Assembly (NCBI GenBank): GCA_012064385.1
Contig: QRDG01000065.1
Coordinates: 580,586 to 644,585 of the forward strand
Source of the DNA: Puccinellia tenuiflora
Lineage: Eukaryota > Streptophyta > Magnoliopsida > Poales > Poaceae
Reading direction: 5' to 3'
Length of the DNA: 64,000 nucleotides
How positions within the stretch are numbered: position 1 is the stretch's first letter; each line of letters opens with the position of its first letter. The notes under the pieces were generated by a model. That model worked only from the letters and a program-made list of their open reading frames with translations. It did not search any database and was not told the origin of the DNA. Positions 35,227-46,977 of the stretch are shown here, one piece after another. The position numbers and the translations under genes were made by a program.

Positions 35227-38200
35227 TGTAACGCCCCGACCCCGGAATTATACAGAGAGGCTATGAATCCGACACAACCATCAATGTATAAGACAAAGAT
35301 CGAGACTTGTGGAACAGAACTGGCACAAAGCATGACTCTACGACACAAAAGTATAGCAACTCATATAACGAGAAGAACACAAATATTACACAGCAAAAGG
35401 ATCACCGATCCAACAATTCATCAAGCGGAAGCGGGTAGTGTTGTCTAACAACAAGAAGCAAATATATGGCCTAAGAGGCCTACAATAAACATTTCCCAGC
35501 CAGCTTGTTCCACGGTCCCAAGCTGCCACCTGGGAACCCCAAACTATTAGTCGACGTCAACGAAGAACCCACCTAGTTGCTCGGTGTCGTCCTCCCTCTG
35601 AAATACAAAATCATAGAGGCAGCAAAGAGAGACTGAGTACGATGTACTCGCAAGTTTAGTAGGGCGATATAGGCCCAATGACTGACGGAGGCTCTAAAGC
35701 TGTATATGTGTTTCTTTTTGCATAAAGCGAAGTTTCATAAACAGAAATATAATTGACACATGGCATTCGTCTACTCAGAATACTTTTCAAAAGGGGTAAG
35801 AGAGTAACATTTGTCATCATTGGTTCTCATCTAACCCTTCTGTAGCCAACCACTCTCATCTCCACCAAGGCACCCCCTCGAATCACCCTCAAGGAAGTGA
35901 ACCTTTAACACACGTGATTATGCAACCTTTAGCTGCCATATCAATTAGGTTAATATTTATCTATGATCTTATCGTCTATTCCCAAGTTGTCCATAACCGT
36001 GGACACGGCTTTTCGAAAAGATTAACCCTGCAGGGGTGTACTATTTTACCCATTGGTACCGTCCGGCTCACCTGAGTGGCCCTCTTCCGGGGAAGGCCGG
36101 CAAGCGGGCGCGGTTAGACCTTTACAATGCATGAGGCTTACTCAAGGACAATCAGTGGCGGAAGGACAGGTTCAGCGCTCCCAGCGCCCCGCCCCACCGT
36201 CACGTCCTAAACATCACCATCCTCGTTCCTTTTCCACTCACACCACACACGCGCAAATGGAAATAGCAAACTAGAGGACCCTTGACAAGCCACTCGCAAA
36301 TTATTTGGTCAGCGAGGTGCCCATACACCCACCAATGGCAGCACGCTAGTCTTGGTTCAAGAGGTAAAGAACTCGCACCTAGGGGCTAGAGTGAGGCAAA
36401 ACACCATCCCCGATGGCAACTCACCCAAGCTGTCTTAGCATTTTAATTAGCATCACAATTATCCACCATGCCCGAATAATTCCATCATCATCAACAATTA
36501 TGGAATTAATAACGGAGATAAAGCATTTATTTAAGCATGGCTAAGCATAGCTAAGTATATGAATACAACAATTCTATCTTTATTTCGGCCAACACTTCAA
36601 CCCTAGGTTTCATAGGTAGGGATACATGTGATTGGCTCGGGGAAGAACATGCATTCATAGGATATTCTATACTTCGATCAAAAGAGACATTTGAACCGCA
36701 TGCAATATTATGGTGGATAAAATAGTTTGATAAAATCATAGGATGCTAGATGCCAAGAAGGTTAGGTTATCTCTTGCCTTGCTGCCCGGGCATGAAGTAT
36801 TGATCGTCGGGGTAAGTAGAGAGACCCTCGACTCCGGAATCTATCGATACCCAAAAGAAAATACAAAGCACACATAAATCACAAGAACACAAGTGCGATG
36901 CTCAATCACATGATGACATGCCAAATTGATGCAAGGATATTATTATATAAATTAAAAGCATAATTAAATGGGGAGCCAAATAATTAGTGCAATTATTTGG
37001 AAGCAACCCCACATTTATCTTAATGACCACATTCTTCATAAATTATCAAATTAATAGAGAAGTGGCTCAAAATGCATGAACATGACATGAATTGGGTAGG
37101 GTTTGCCATTCCGGTCATTTTGGTATCTTATTTGTAATTTTCGGAGCACCGAAGAATAAGTAGCAAATTAAATATTTGTTGGAATTTCAACCCTTTTATC
37201 AACTTATTAAGAACATCAAATTAGGTATTTGTGATCATGATATGCTATTATCATAGTTGGATAGCATTTGAAGTGCTGGTACATTTGATATAACATTCAC
37301 AAGATTTGGCTTAACACTTATTAAGTTATGAAACATTCAAAGGTTAACACAGTCTGCCGGAACTTCCGGTAAGTGGACCGGTAGTTCCGGTTTGCCGGTA
37401 CTTCCTCGGTTACTTCCGGTCCAAAACACAAAAGTCCAGTACCGAAAAAGGGTTAACCGGTACTTCCGGTGAAGTGCCCGGTAGTACCGGTTTAGCGGTA
37501 CTGCCGGTGCTACTTCCGGCTCTACTTCCGGTTATAAACTCAAAATGTCCAGTACCGAATTTTGGGAACTAGCGGTACTACCGTTGCTACTTCCGGTTTA
37601 CCGGAACTAAACTACTTCCGGCCAGCGGATTTGAGCACGGCGACGGCGGGAGTGCGCGCGGTGACCACGCGCACGCCGTGCATGCGCGCGTCCACGGGGT
37701 GGCTCCTAGGACGCGCCTCTGGGCGCATTAGGCGCGTGGGACAACAGCGAACCAAGGGGTAGCGGCGCCGCCCCCTATTGGTCGTCGGAGCGACGGTCAC
37801 GGCGGCGGCCGGCGGCGAGAGTGAGCAGAGCGGCGGCGACACAGGGCTAGAGAGGGAGAGGAGGAGAGCGAGGAGGCTCAGGAGGATCGTGGGCTCACCC
37901 TGAGCGTGAGCAGCTGCTCGACGGTGTCGGAGGTGGTCGAGGACGGCGGCAATCGGCTCAAACGGTGGCGGCCGGAGGCGGGGAAGAAACGGAGCAACGG
38001 TGGCGATCCTGAGCAGCTCCGGCCGATTCCTTCGGCGGAGAGGAAGAACGTGTTCCGACGGAGCCAACGGTGGCTTCCAATCGAGCTGGGGGCGGCCGGG
38101 GTCGACAGCGGCGTGCTCGGCAGCCACGGCGGCGACGGGGAGCTGCAGGCTCGATCTAGGGTTAGGGTTAGGTCACCTGTGCGTGGGGAAAACGGATGAG

Positions 38201-38832
38201 GGGGGAGAGGGGGAGCAGATGCGGCCAGTGGGGGTCACTTAACCCTAGGGTGCACTGCAGCACGCGGGGGAGCAGGTGAGGGCGGCCATGGCGACAGTGC
38301 GCGCCACTGTCGCCACACAGGACGACGGCGGCCCGGTACTTCCGGTCTGGAGACCGGTACTTCCGGTGGTCAGAAACAAAACAGAAATGGCTTTTCTATT
38401 TGGACCTCAAAACAATTCCAGAAAAATATGGAAAAATTCTGGGAGTTTCTCCACAAGATAAACAACTCAACACACATTTTATTTGGACCTTTGAGCAAGG
38501 TGTCAAAGCTCACAAAACAACAAAAGCTATGAAACACATTTAAAGGCATAGGGAAGTTGGAAACAAAATGGAGACCAACCATTTGGTTCTTAGCACTTGA
38601 GGTGAACTTAGGGATTGTTTTGGACCATATGGTCACCTGTCATGTTACGGGTTGTACCATTCTTTGCACTTCAAGAGATAAAGATTTTGGGAAGGTTTGG
38701 CTTCCCACTCTTTATTGTTTCCCATTTGTTGTTTGTTAACACAAGCAATTTAAAGGATGCCATGATGCAAACACGAATGCAAAAAGTGGAAAAATTCTTC
38801 GTATTTTTCATTACCAAGTTAGGGCTGTTACA
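35227..38832 (-). mobile_element. 3' LTR of element H, 3.6 kb
   Basis: It begins TGTAACGCCCCGACC and ends AGGGCTGTTACA. It is nearly identical to 40276-43879; reading down the two copies I noticed only scattered substitutions and single-base indels. The AGTTG target duplication lies directly outside. The LTR holds an array of CCGGTACTTCCGGT-like motifs (37356-37625) and a GC-rich block (about 37600-38370) whose overlapping frames are repeated in the other LTR only because the LTRs are copies. Confidence 0.95.
37356..37625. repeat. CCGGTA(C/G)TTCCGGT motif array in LTR H (left copy)
   Basis: About a dozen CCGGTACTTCCGGT, CCGGTAGTACCGGT, GTACTGCCGGTG and similar motifs lie within 270 bp, with two more at about 38334-38367. 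The motif is partly palindromic. The second LTR repeats the array at 42404-42672. Confidence 0.85.
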
Positions 38833-39101
38833 AATCTACCCCCCTTACAAGAATCTCGCCCCGAGATTCCTAGAGTAGGAATAGGGAAGAGGGAAACATG
38901 GAACATCTCATGAACATCCGGGAAATTGGTAGGCAACCCAAGTTGACGGGAGAGATCTTCTCGCTTGGCTAGGACGGTGAAAGGGCCAACAAAGCGAGGT
39001 GCTAATTTGCCCTTGATTCCGAAACGACGAACGCCTCGGAGAGGAGAGACTCGAGGATCAGCTTATCACCAATTTCATAGTGAACTTTTTGATGGTGTCT
39101 G
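38833..39101 (-). pseudogene. Integrase C-terminal remnant and polypurine tract of element H
   Basis: The minus strand starts, after the deletion point near 39113, in a sequence that translates to RRFGIKGKLAPRFVGPFTVL and later VHEMFHVSLFP. This is the conserved region following the integrase core in chromovirus-like Gypsy elements. It ends in a polypurine tract, GTAAGGGGGGTAGATT (38833-38848), next to the LTR. No chromodomain can be made out. Confidence 0.7.
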
Positions 39102-40043
39102 TCATAGTAACCTTTCTGCCGGGGTATACTCATATAAGCCATATTGAGTAGTGAAAGTCGTTTTCGGAATATCCTCCTTTCTAATTTTGATCTGATGGTA
39201 TCCTGACCTCAGATCCATCTTGGAGAATACCGTTGCACCGGCTAGATGATCGAATAGGTCAGTTATTCGAGGAATAGGATACTTGTCCTTGACGGCCACC
39301 GCAGTCAAAGGGCGGTAATCAACAACCAGGCGAGGATCATTGGTATTCCTTTCTTTGACAAAGATGACCGGACAGCCCCAAGGCGAGCTACTCGGGCGGT
39401 CGAATTCCTTTTCCAGCAGCTCATCAAGTTGCTTCTTCAATTCAGTTAGCTCTTCCGCTGGCATGTGGTAAGGCCTTCTGGAAGTTGGGGCGGTTACCGG
39501 AACCAATTCAATGACGAATTCCACACTTCAATCAGGTGGCGTGCCAGGCAATTCTTCAGGAAAGATATCGGGGAAATCACACACCACAACCACCTCATGT
39601 ATCTCAGGTGGGGTGACACCCTCCAGGAAAATAGGACTGATCTTCGGAGAGCGGGGAGTGGCAGTGGACGGAGTTACGAAAATAGGGGACCAGTAACGCA
39701 CTAGTCCATAGGTTGGGTGGTTTACTGTGATAGTCTTGGCAACACAATCTAGCTTGGCCTGATATGTGACTAGCCAATCCATGCCCAGAATGACATCTAA
39801 CCCCACTGACTTTAGTGCTATCAATGAAAACGGGAAAGGAATTGTCGCTATAGAAATCTGAACCTCCGGAGACATCCAGTGAGTGTGCCAACTAGAGCCA
39901 GGGGTCTTGACCACTAACGGGGGGTCCATCATCACAAACGGTATTTGATGGTTGTGTGCATATGATATGGATATGAACGAATGCGAAGCTCCAGAATCAA
40001 ATAATACTGAAGCTGGATATGTATTGATTTGAAGCGTACCCAT
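39102..40043 (-). pseudogene. Protease and partial reverse transcriptase of element H
   Basis: One frame carries an aspartic protease at 39528-40043 (FDSGASHSFIS catalytic motif and LGMDWL further on) and, after a TGA at 39525-39527, the first part of RT at 39102-39524. RT motifs are DPRLVVDYRPL, YPIPRITDLFDHL and FSKMDLRSGYHQI, which carries the first catalytic Asp. The frame then jumps to unrelated residues at about 39113, removing the YxDD box, RNase H and the integrase core. Together with the integrase tail at 38833-39101 this shows one large internal deletion. Motif style fits the Tekay/Del branch of Gypsy. H must have moved with help or lost the segment after insertion. Confidence 0.85.
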
Positions 40044-40260
40044 GAGAACTCCGGGGCATAACTGGACGGTAAGAACCCAACCCCCGAGAACCTAAACATC
40101 GACACCAAGCATAACAAATAGAGGTAAGAATCAGAGTAGAGCGAGTTGGATGAGAAGCAAAAAGAATCCTAAGAAGGTTTTCACAACTCATTTTTAGGTC
40201 AAAATAGTTTTCACTAGACTCGACATCGACCAAGAGAAAGGGTTTCCTACAGGCAGTCCT

Positions 40261-40272
40261 GCTCTGATACCA
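40261..40272 (-). other. Primer-binding site of element H
   Basis: On the minus strand this reads TGGTATCAGAGC, complementary to initiator Met-tRNA, 3 bp from the 5' LTR. Confidence 0.92.
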
Positions 40273-40275
40273 ACT

Positions 40276-43200
40276 TGTAACGCCCCGACCCCGGAATTAT
40301 ACAGAGAGGCTATGAATCCGACACAACCATCAATGTATAAGACAAAGATCGAGACTTGTGGAACAGAACTGGCACAAAGCATGACTCTACGACACAAAAG
40401 TATAGCAACTCATATAACGAGAAGAACACAAATATTACACAGCAAAAGGATCACCGATCCAACAATTCATCAAGCGGAAGCGGGTAGTGTTGTCTAACAA
40501 CAAGAAGCAAATATATGGCCTAAGAGGCCTACAATAAACATTTCCCAGCCAGCTTGTTCCACGGTCCCAAGCTGCCACCTGGGAACCCCAAACTAGTAGT
40601 CGACGTCAACGAAGAACCCACCTAGTTGCTCGGTGTCGTCCTCCTCTGAAATACAAAATCATAGAGGCAGCAAAGAGAGACTGAGTACGATGTACTCGCA
40701 AGTTTAGTAGGGCGATATAGGCCCAATGACTGACGGAGGCTCTAAAGCTGTATATGTGTTTCTTTTTGCATAAAGCGAAGTTTCATAAACAGAAATATAA
40801 TTGACACATGGCATTCGTCTACTCAGAATACTTTTCAAAAGGGGTAAGAGAGTAACATTTGTCATCATTGGTTCTCATCGAACCCTTCTGTAGCCAACCA
40901 CTCTCATCTCCACTAAGGCACCCCCTCGAATCAACCTCGAGGAAGTGAACCTTTAACACACGTGATTATGCAACCTTTAGCTGCCATATCAATTAGGTTA
41001 ATATTTATCTATGATCTTATCGTCTATTCCCAAGTTGTCCATAACCGTGGACACGGCTTTTCGAAAAGATTAACCCTGCAGGGGTGTACTATTTTACCCA
41101 TTGGTACCGTCCGGCTCACCTGAGTGGCCCTCTTCCGGGGAAGGCCGGCAAGCGGGCGCGGTTAGACCTTTACAATGCATGAGGCTTACTCAAGGACCAT
41201 CAGTGGCGGAAGGATAGGTTCAGCGCTCCCAGCGCCCTGCCCCACCGTCACGTCCTAAACATCACCATCCTCGTTCCTTTTCCACTCACACCACACACGC
41301 GCAAATGGAAATAGCAAACTAGAGGACCCTTGACAAGCCACTTGCAAATTATTTGGTCAGCGAGGCGCCCATACACCCACCAATGGCAGCACGCTAGTCT
41401 TGGTTCAAGAGGTAAAGAACTCGCACCTAGGGGCTAGAGTGAGGCAAAACACCATCCCCGATGGCAACTCACCCAAGCCGTCTTAGCATTTTAATTAGCA
41501 TCACAATTATCCACCATGCCCGAATCATTCCATCATCATCAACAATTACAGAATTAATAACGGACATAAAGCATTTATTTAAGCATGGCTAAGCATAGCT
41601 AAGTATATGAATACAACAATTCTATCTTTATTTCGGCCAACACTTCAACCCTAGGTTTCATAGGTAGGGATACATGTGATTGGCTCGGGGAAGAACATGC
41701 ATTCATAGGATATTCTATACTTCGATCAAAAGAGACATTTGAACCGCATGCAATATTATGGTGGATAAAATAGTTTGATAAAATCATAGGATGCTAGATG
41801 CCAAGAAGGTTAGGTTATCTCTTGCCTTGCTGCCCGGGCGTGAAGTATTGATCGTCGGGGTAAGTAGAGAGACCCTCGACTCCGGAATCTATCGATACCC
41901 AAAAGAAAATACAAAGCACACATAAATCACAAGAACACAAGTGCGATGCTCAATCACATGATGACATGCCAAATTGATGCAAGGATATTATTATATAAAT
42001 TAAAAGCATAATTAAATGGGGAGCCAAATAATTAGTGCAATTATTTGGAAGCAACCCCACATTTATCTTAATGACCACATTATTCATAAATTATCAAATT
42101 AATAGAGAAGTGGCTCAAAATGCCTGAACATGACATGAATCGGGTAGGGTTTGTCATTCCGGTCATTTTGGTATCTTATTTGTAATTTTCGGAGCACCGA
42201 AGAATAAGTAGCAAATTAAATATTTGTTGGAATTTCAACCCTTTTATCAACTTATTAAGAACATCAAATTAGGTATTTGTGATCATGATGTGATATTATC
42301 ATAGTTGGATAGCATTTGAAGTGCTGGTCAATTTGATATAACATTCACAAGATTTGGCTTAACACTTATTAAGTTATGAAATATTCAAAGGTGAACACAG
42401 TCTGCCGGAACTTCCGGTAAGTGGACTGGTAGTTCCGGTTTGCCGGTACTTCCTCGGTTACTTCCGGTCCAAAACACAAAAGTCCAGTACCGAAAAAGGG
42501 TTAACCGGTACTTCCGGTGAAGTGCCCGGTAGTACCGGTTTAGCGGTACTGCCGGTGCTACTTCCGGCTCTACTTCCGGTTATAAACTCAAAATGTCCAG
42601 TACCGAATTTTGGGAACTAGCGGTACTACCGCTGCTACTTCCGGTTTACCGGAACTAAACTACTTCCGGCCAGCGGATTTGAGCACGGCGACGGCGGGAG
42701 TGCGCGCGGTGACCACGCGCACGCCGTGCATGCGCGCGTCCACGGGGTGGCTCCTAGGACGCGCCTCTGGGCGCATTAGGCGCGCGGGACAACAGCGAAC
42801 CAAGGGGTAGCGGCGCCGCCCCCTATTGGTCGTCGGAGCGACGGTCACGGCGGTGGCCGGCGGCGAGAGTGAGCAGAGCGGCGGCGACACAGGGCTAGAG
42901 AGGGAGAGGAGGAGAGCGAGGAGGCTCAGGAGGATCGTGGGCTCACCCTGAGCGTGAGCAGCTGCTCGACGGTGTCGGAGGTGGTCGAGGACGGCGGCAA
43001 TCGGCTCAAACGGTGGCGGCCGGAGGCGGGGAAGAAACGGAGCAACGGCGGCGATCCCGAGCAGCTCCGGCCGATTCCTTCGGCGGAGAGGAAGAACGTG
43101 TTCCGACGGAGCCAACGGTGGCTTCCAATCGAGCTGGGGCGGCCGGGGTCGACGGCGGCGTGCTCGGCAGCCACGGCGGCGACGGGGAGCTGCAGGCTCG

Positions 43201-43879
43201 ATCTAGGGTTAGGGTTAGGTCACCTGTGCGTGGGGAAAACGGATGAGGGGGGAGAGGGGGAGCAGATGCGGCCAGTGGGGGTCACTTAACCCTAGGGTGC
43301 ACTGCAGCACGCGGGGGAGCAGGTGAGGGCGGCCATGGCGACAGTGCGCGCCACTGTCGCCACACAGGACGACGGCGGCCCGGTACTTCCGGTCTGGAGA
43401 CCGGTACTTCCGGTGGTCAGAAACAAAACAGAAATGGCTTTTCTATTTGGACCTCAAAACAATTCCAGAAAAATATGGAAAAATTCTGGGAGTTTCTCCA
43501 CAAGATAAACAACTCAACACACATTTTATTTGGACCTTTGAGCAAGGTGTCAAAGCTCACAAAACAACAAAAGCTATGAAACACATTTAAAGGCATAGGG
43601 AAGTTGGAAACAAAATGGAGACCAACCATTTGGTTCTTAGCACTTGAGGTGAACTTAGGGATTGTTTTGGACCATATGGTCACCTGTCATGTTACGGGTT
43701 GTACCATTCTTTGCACTTCAAGAGATAAGGATTTTGGGAAGGTTTGGCTTCCCACTCTTTATTGTTTCCAATTTGTTGTTTGTTAACACAAGCAATTTAA
43801 AGGATGCCATGATGCAAACACGAATGCAAAAAGTGGAAAAATTCTTCGTATTTTTCATTACCAAGTTAGGGCTGTTACA
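40276..43879 (-). mobile_element. 5' LTR of element H, 3.6 kb
   Basis: It mirrors 35227-38832 with the same TGTAAC and GTTACA ends, and is flanked on the right by AGTTG (43880-43884), the partner of 35222-35226. Being next to the primer-binding site it is the 5' LTR of a minus-strand element. In its own orientation the AT-rich 200-300 bp at the TGTAACAGCCC end precede the GC-rich block, so transcription might start in or near that block; this is inference. Confidence 0.95.
42404..42672. repeat. CCGGTA(C/G)TTCCGGT motif array in LTR H (right copy)
   Basis: This is the same array as at 37356-37625, with minor substitutions (for example GGACTGG for GGACCGG near the start). Confidence 0.85.
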
Positions 43880-43884
43880 AGTTG

Positions 43885-44428
43885 CAAGAGCTAGGTCTTG
43901 ACGGGGAAGAAGGCCTCAATATATAAGGGGGCCAAAAACTGACGGTTGCCCCCTTTTAGATCCCGGGGTTCCCGGTAGTACTGGCTCGAGAGCGGTACTA
44001 CCGGTCCCCCGGAAGATGTCAGCCCAGCCAAGCAGGGCGGCACTACCGGCCAGGTACCGGCCGACTGCCGCACCTCTAACAGAGGAGAATCGCGGTAGTG
44101 GCCCGGTAGTAGGGCGGTAGTACCGGACGAGCGGTACTATCGGCCTAATGCCGGCCAACTGCCACACCTCAAACAGAGGCAAACACGGCAGTCACGCGGC
44201 ACTTGCCCGGCACTTCCGGATAGGCCGGTACTACCGGGACTAGCCCGGTACTACCACCCCAGCCAGACAAAGCAGAGCAGCCCAACTATAACGCCTTGCT
44301 CTTATCCTTTTTCTTGAAGAAACTAAAGGGGGCTTGTGTGAGATGACCTGGGACTTTAAACACAAGAATGTTAGGCCGCAAATCGTTGTCATCAACTCCA
44401 AAACATTAGGGATATGCATGTTCTTTCA
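43885..44428 (-). mobile_element. Right part of LTR remnant L with CCGGTACTACCGG motifs
   Basis: After the H target duplication the host sequence resumes. It ends on the plus strand with GATATGCATGTTCTTTCA, which on the minus strand looks like an LTR start (TGAAAGAACATGCATATCCC). Between 43965 and 44262 it carries about ten CCGGTAGTACCGG-like motifs resembling those in the H LTRs, although the surrounding sequence is unrelated. The TG/CA assignment and orientation are inferred. Confidence 0.45.
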
Positions 44429-44686
44429 GGTGCGTGAGGCAAGACTTCTAGTCGCTGACCGCCGCGGCACCCGGTGGAGTACCCCCACCTTTGGCACTAT
44501 CCGGGATAGGGCAGAAACATCGACAAGGCCAAGGGATGTAATGCCAATTGAGAAGGGGCCTGGGAGCATCCTCTGCGACCAAAGCGTTGTCGGGTCAAGC
44601 CCGAGTGTAATCCAAGTCGAGTCAACCCGATCCTCGTGCAACTTGGTCCCTCTCTGTGCGTTCCGACTCGCGGAGCTATCATCAAT
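44429..44686. other. Unassigned 258 bp
   Basis: Mixed-composition sequence with a minus-strand frame (44426-44755) of no recognised family. It lies between the LTR remnant and the palindromic repeat cluster that starts at 44687. Confidence 0.3.
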
Positions 44687-46320
44687 CACTAGCAGCGTGG
44701 CCACCACGAGACACGCTGCTAGTAACCTATCCGCAGTGTGTCCGCCGGGACACACGCTACCAGTACGACTTACTGGTACCGCGTGGACGTCCTCACATGC
44801 TACTAGTAACCCCTCTACCTACCAATCCCACCTACCACTCCGTCCATCCATTCTCTCAGCCCTATATATACCCTATCTTTCAGCCAGGTTCAGCACATCG
44901 ATGCATGTATTCTCCCCCTCGTTCACTAGCTATGTCTCTTTCTGTAGCCATCGAATACAAATCATTCGTATTTCCTTGGATACGTCCGACGGTTCCATGT
45001 TAAATCATACATATGCATGCAAGGCATTCACGAGCCACTGTCGGGCTATATTGAGGGGAAACCGTGTGTATTATTCCATTTGTGTTTGAAAAGTTCTGGT
45101 GGCAGGGCTCGTTATTTTCTACTTAGAGCTAGTCGCCAACAAGGAGGACTACGACAAATACGGCTCGTAGTATTGCTTCGATCTGATTTACATAACTTTT
45201 TAAATTAATTTTGTTATATAATTGCATGCTTTTTAAAATGTAAACCAATAATTTAAATATTTTTTACCCTAACCCGAAACAATCTTCAAAATAAAAACCG
45301 ATCCCTAAAGGTAAATAATTTAAATATTTTTTACCCTAACCCGAATCAATTTTGACACCGAGGTAAAATTATAGAAAAGAAAACATCATTGTCCAAATTG
45401 ATTCAAATAAGCTTAATTATATAAAAATTTAGAAGTTACTGGCAGCGCGGGTGCTCACGGCCATGCTGCTAGTAAGTTTCTGGCGACGTGCGGGTGTAGA
45501 CTACCATGATGCTAGTAAGTTAATGATAGTGTGGTCATTTGCGCCCGCGCTGCCAGTAATAACGTCAAATCCCCAAATCAAGCCACTCCCGCGCAGAGAT
45601 AGTTTTCAATCCCCAAACCCCAGCCACCACCTTCATCCCGTCCCCTGTCGCCATTGCCCTCCTCCATCCGAACCGTCGTCGTCGCCCAGCCTCCTCCTCT
45701 CGAGCCATTATCGCGTGCCGTCACTCTCCACCTCCCCTGCCGTGCGCCGTCGCCCTCCTCCTAACTTGTAGCCGTTGCCCTCCTCCTCCCGATCTACCGC
45801 AATCGCTCGGCCTCCTCCTCCCGAGCCCCTACCATGTGTCGTCGCCCTCCTCCTCCAGGTACTCACCCTGCCTTCATCTTGTTTGTTTATCATAAGGTGT
45901 TTGATGAAATGTTTATTTGAATTTGTTCCTCTGAAATCTGCAAAATGAAATGGAACTATGATGGAATTGTGTATGTGTTTCGATGGTTCTTTACATGTTT
46001 GCAGGGAATAAGTCCTATGTTTTGCCGGAACATCAATTAACTTCCGCTCCGGCAAATTTTGGGCTCTCCATAAGTCCAATTTTTAGCAAAGGTCGTGCCG
46101 ACTTTTTTTATGAATTTTGGCATGAATTTTACAAAAAAAAACATATTTGAGTGCCCAACTTTTAAGTGAACTTTAAATATTTGCTTTAGGCTCAGAATAT
46201 TTTAAGTGGATTTTATATAGAGAATTTGAAATATTTGTTTAAGCCTCTGAATATTTAAAGTCAACTGGAAGTGTAGTACTAACTACGATATTTTTTGGTG
46301 TTCAACTTTAAGCTTTAGTT
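44687..46320 (+). mobile_element. Possible 5' end of a second CACTA element
   Basis: It begins CACTAGCAGCGTGG. Short inverted and direct copies of TTACT(A/G)GCAGCG follow at 44687-44725, 44745-44810 and 45434-45560, the subterminal repeat style of CACTA elements. Next come a C-rich leader (about 45590-45860), a possible intron (CAGGTACTCACC at about 45855 to TTTGCAGGG at about 46001-46009), and CTCCGGCAAATTTTGGGCTC, which I associate with CACTA leaders. No transposase is found and the other end is not visible. Confidence 0.4.
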
Positions 46321-46402
46321 ATGTCAGAAAGTTTAGTGATAAATCCACAAAGCCATGAAAGAAGAGAAGAAGGCAGTATGAGGAAGAACATCTTGATAGC
46401 AA

Positions 46403-46612
46403 TTGGAAATCATTGAAGAGGAGGTCAGATCTTTGACCAGAGAAGAATGTCGAGCCCAGTTGAGATCCATGTTCCTTGGATTTGTGAAGTTCCTCCAAGA
46501 AAATCCCGATGGACAATTTTCCTCGATTAACAAGGCGGTGAGAAATTCACCTGATGTGGAGATTCCTCCCGCCATCGCACCTCGTAGCAACATATCCTAT
46601 GCACCCGGGTGA
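46403..46612 (+). CDS. Hypothetical 69-aa ORF, possibly a transposon exon
   Basis: This codes for a mostly helical, acidic N-terminal half (MEIIEEEVRSLTREECRAQL) and a Pro/Ile-rich C-terminal half. The frame has no long competitor on the same strand and normal codon composition, unlike the GC-rich chance frames nearby. I do not recognise the family. Its position after the CACTA-like leader suggests an exon of that element. There is no evidence of expression. Confidence 0.3.
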   Translation: MEIIEEEVRSLTREECRAQLRSMFLGFVKFLQENPDGQFSSINKAVRNSPDVEIPPAIAPRSNISYAPG

Positions 46613-46961
46613 TTTGTGTACCCATGCATCCTTCCATCCTCAGCCTTTGATCCTAATTGCACGCATGATATCATAACCGTGGCCAATTTGCACTAACACG
46701 CCCGCTGGACACCAGGTCGGTGTATCTTTGCAAGAAACTCCCTTCGATTGGATCACACAATACGGTGGCCAGTGGTGACTAGGCAATGGCGGCGGAGAGC
46801 CGGAGACCAGATAACGCAGCGACCAACGACTACACAACGCGATCAACATGTCCTAGCGGCGGCGAAGCCCCGAAACCACATAACACGCCCGCCGGTGGCG
46901 ACCACACAACAACGCAGTAGCGAAGAGCTAGAAACCACGTATGGCGGTGACTATGGAACAC
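46613..46961. other. No gene seen
   Basis: This 349-bp stretch holds imperfect repeats of an ACACGCCCGC-containing segment (46697 and 46881) and short GC-rich frames only. It continues after the LINE insertion at 48103. Confidence 0.4.
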
Positions 46962-46977
46962 GATATATATGCAGGTT
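46962..46977. repeat. Target-site duplication, left copy (16 bp)
   Basis: GATATATATGCAGGTT is repeated exactly at 48103-48118, flanking the LINE. Confidence 0.9.

Noticed and set aside
37356..37625. CRISPR-like or satellite array
   Set aside because: The motif spacing is irregular, the units are short and variable, and the source is a plant LTR.
38156..38172. Interstitial telomere
   Set aside because: Only about two to three TTAGGG-type units are present, too few for a telomere tract; better viewed as a telobox-like motif.
37612..43289. Matching frames in both H LTRs (such as 37612-38127 and 42660-43115)
   Set aside because: Their similarity reflects recent LTR duplication, not protein constraint.
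44334..45089. 251-codon plus-strand frame
   Set aside because: It crosses the LTR remnant boundary and the palindromic repeat cluster, with no recognisable protein features.
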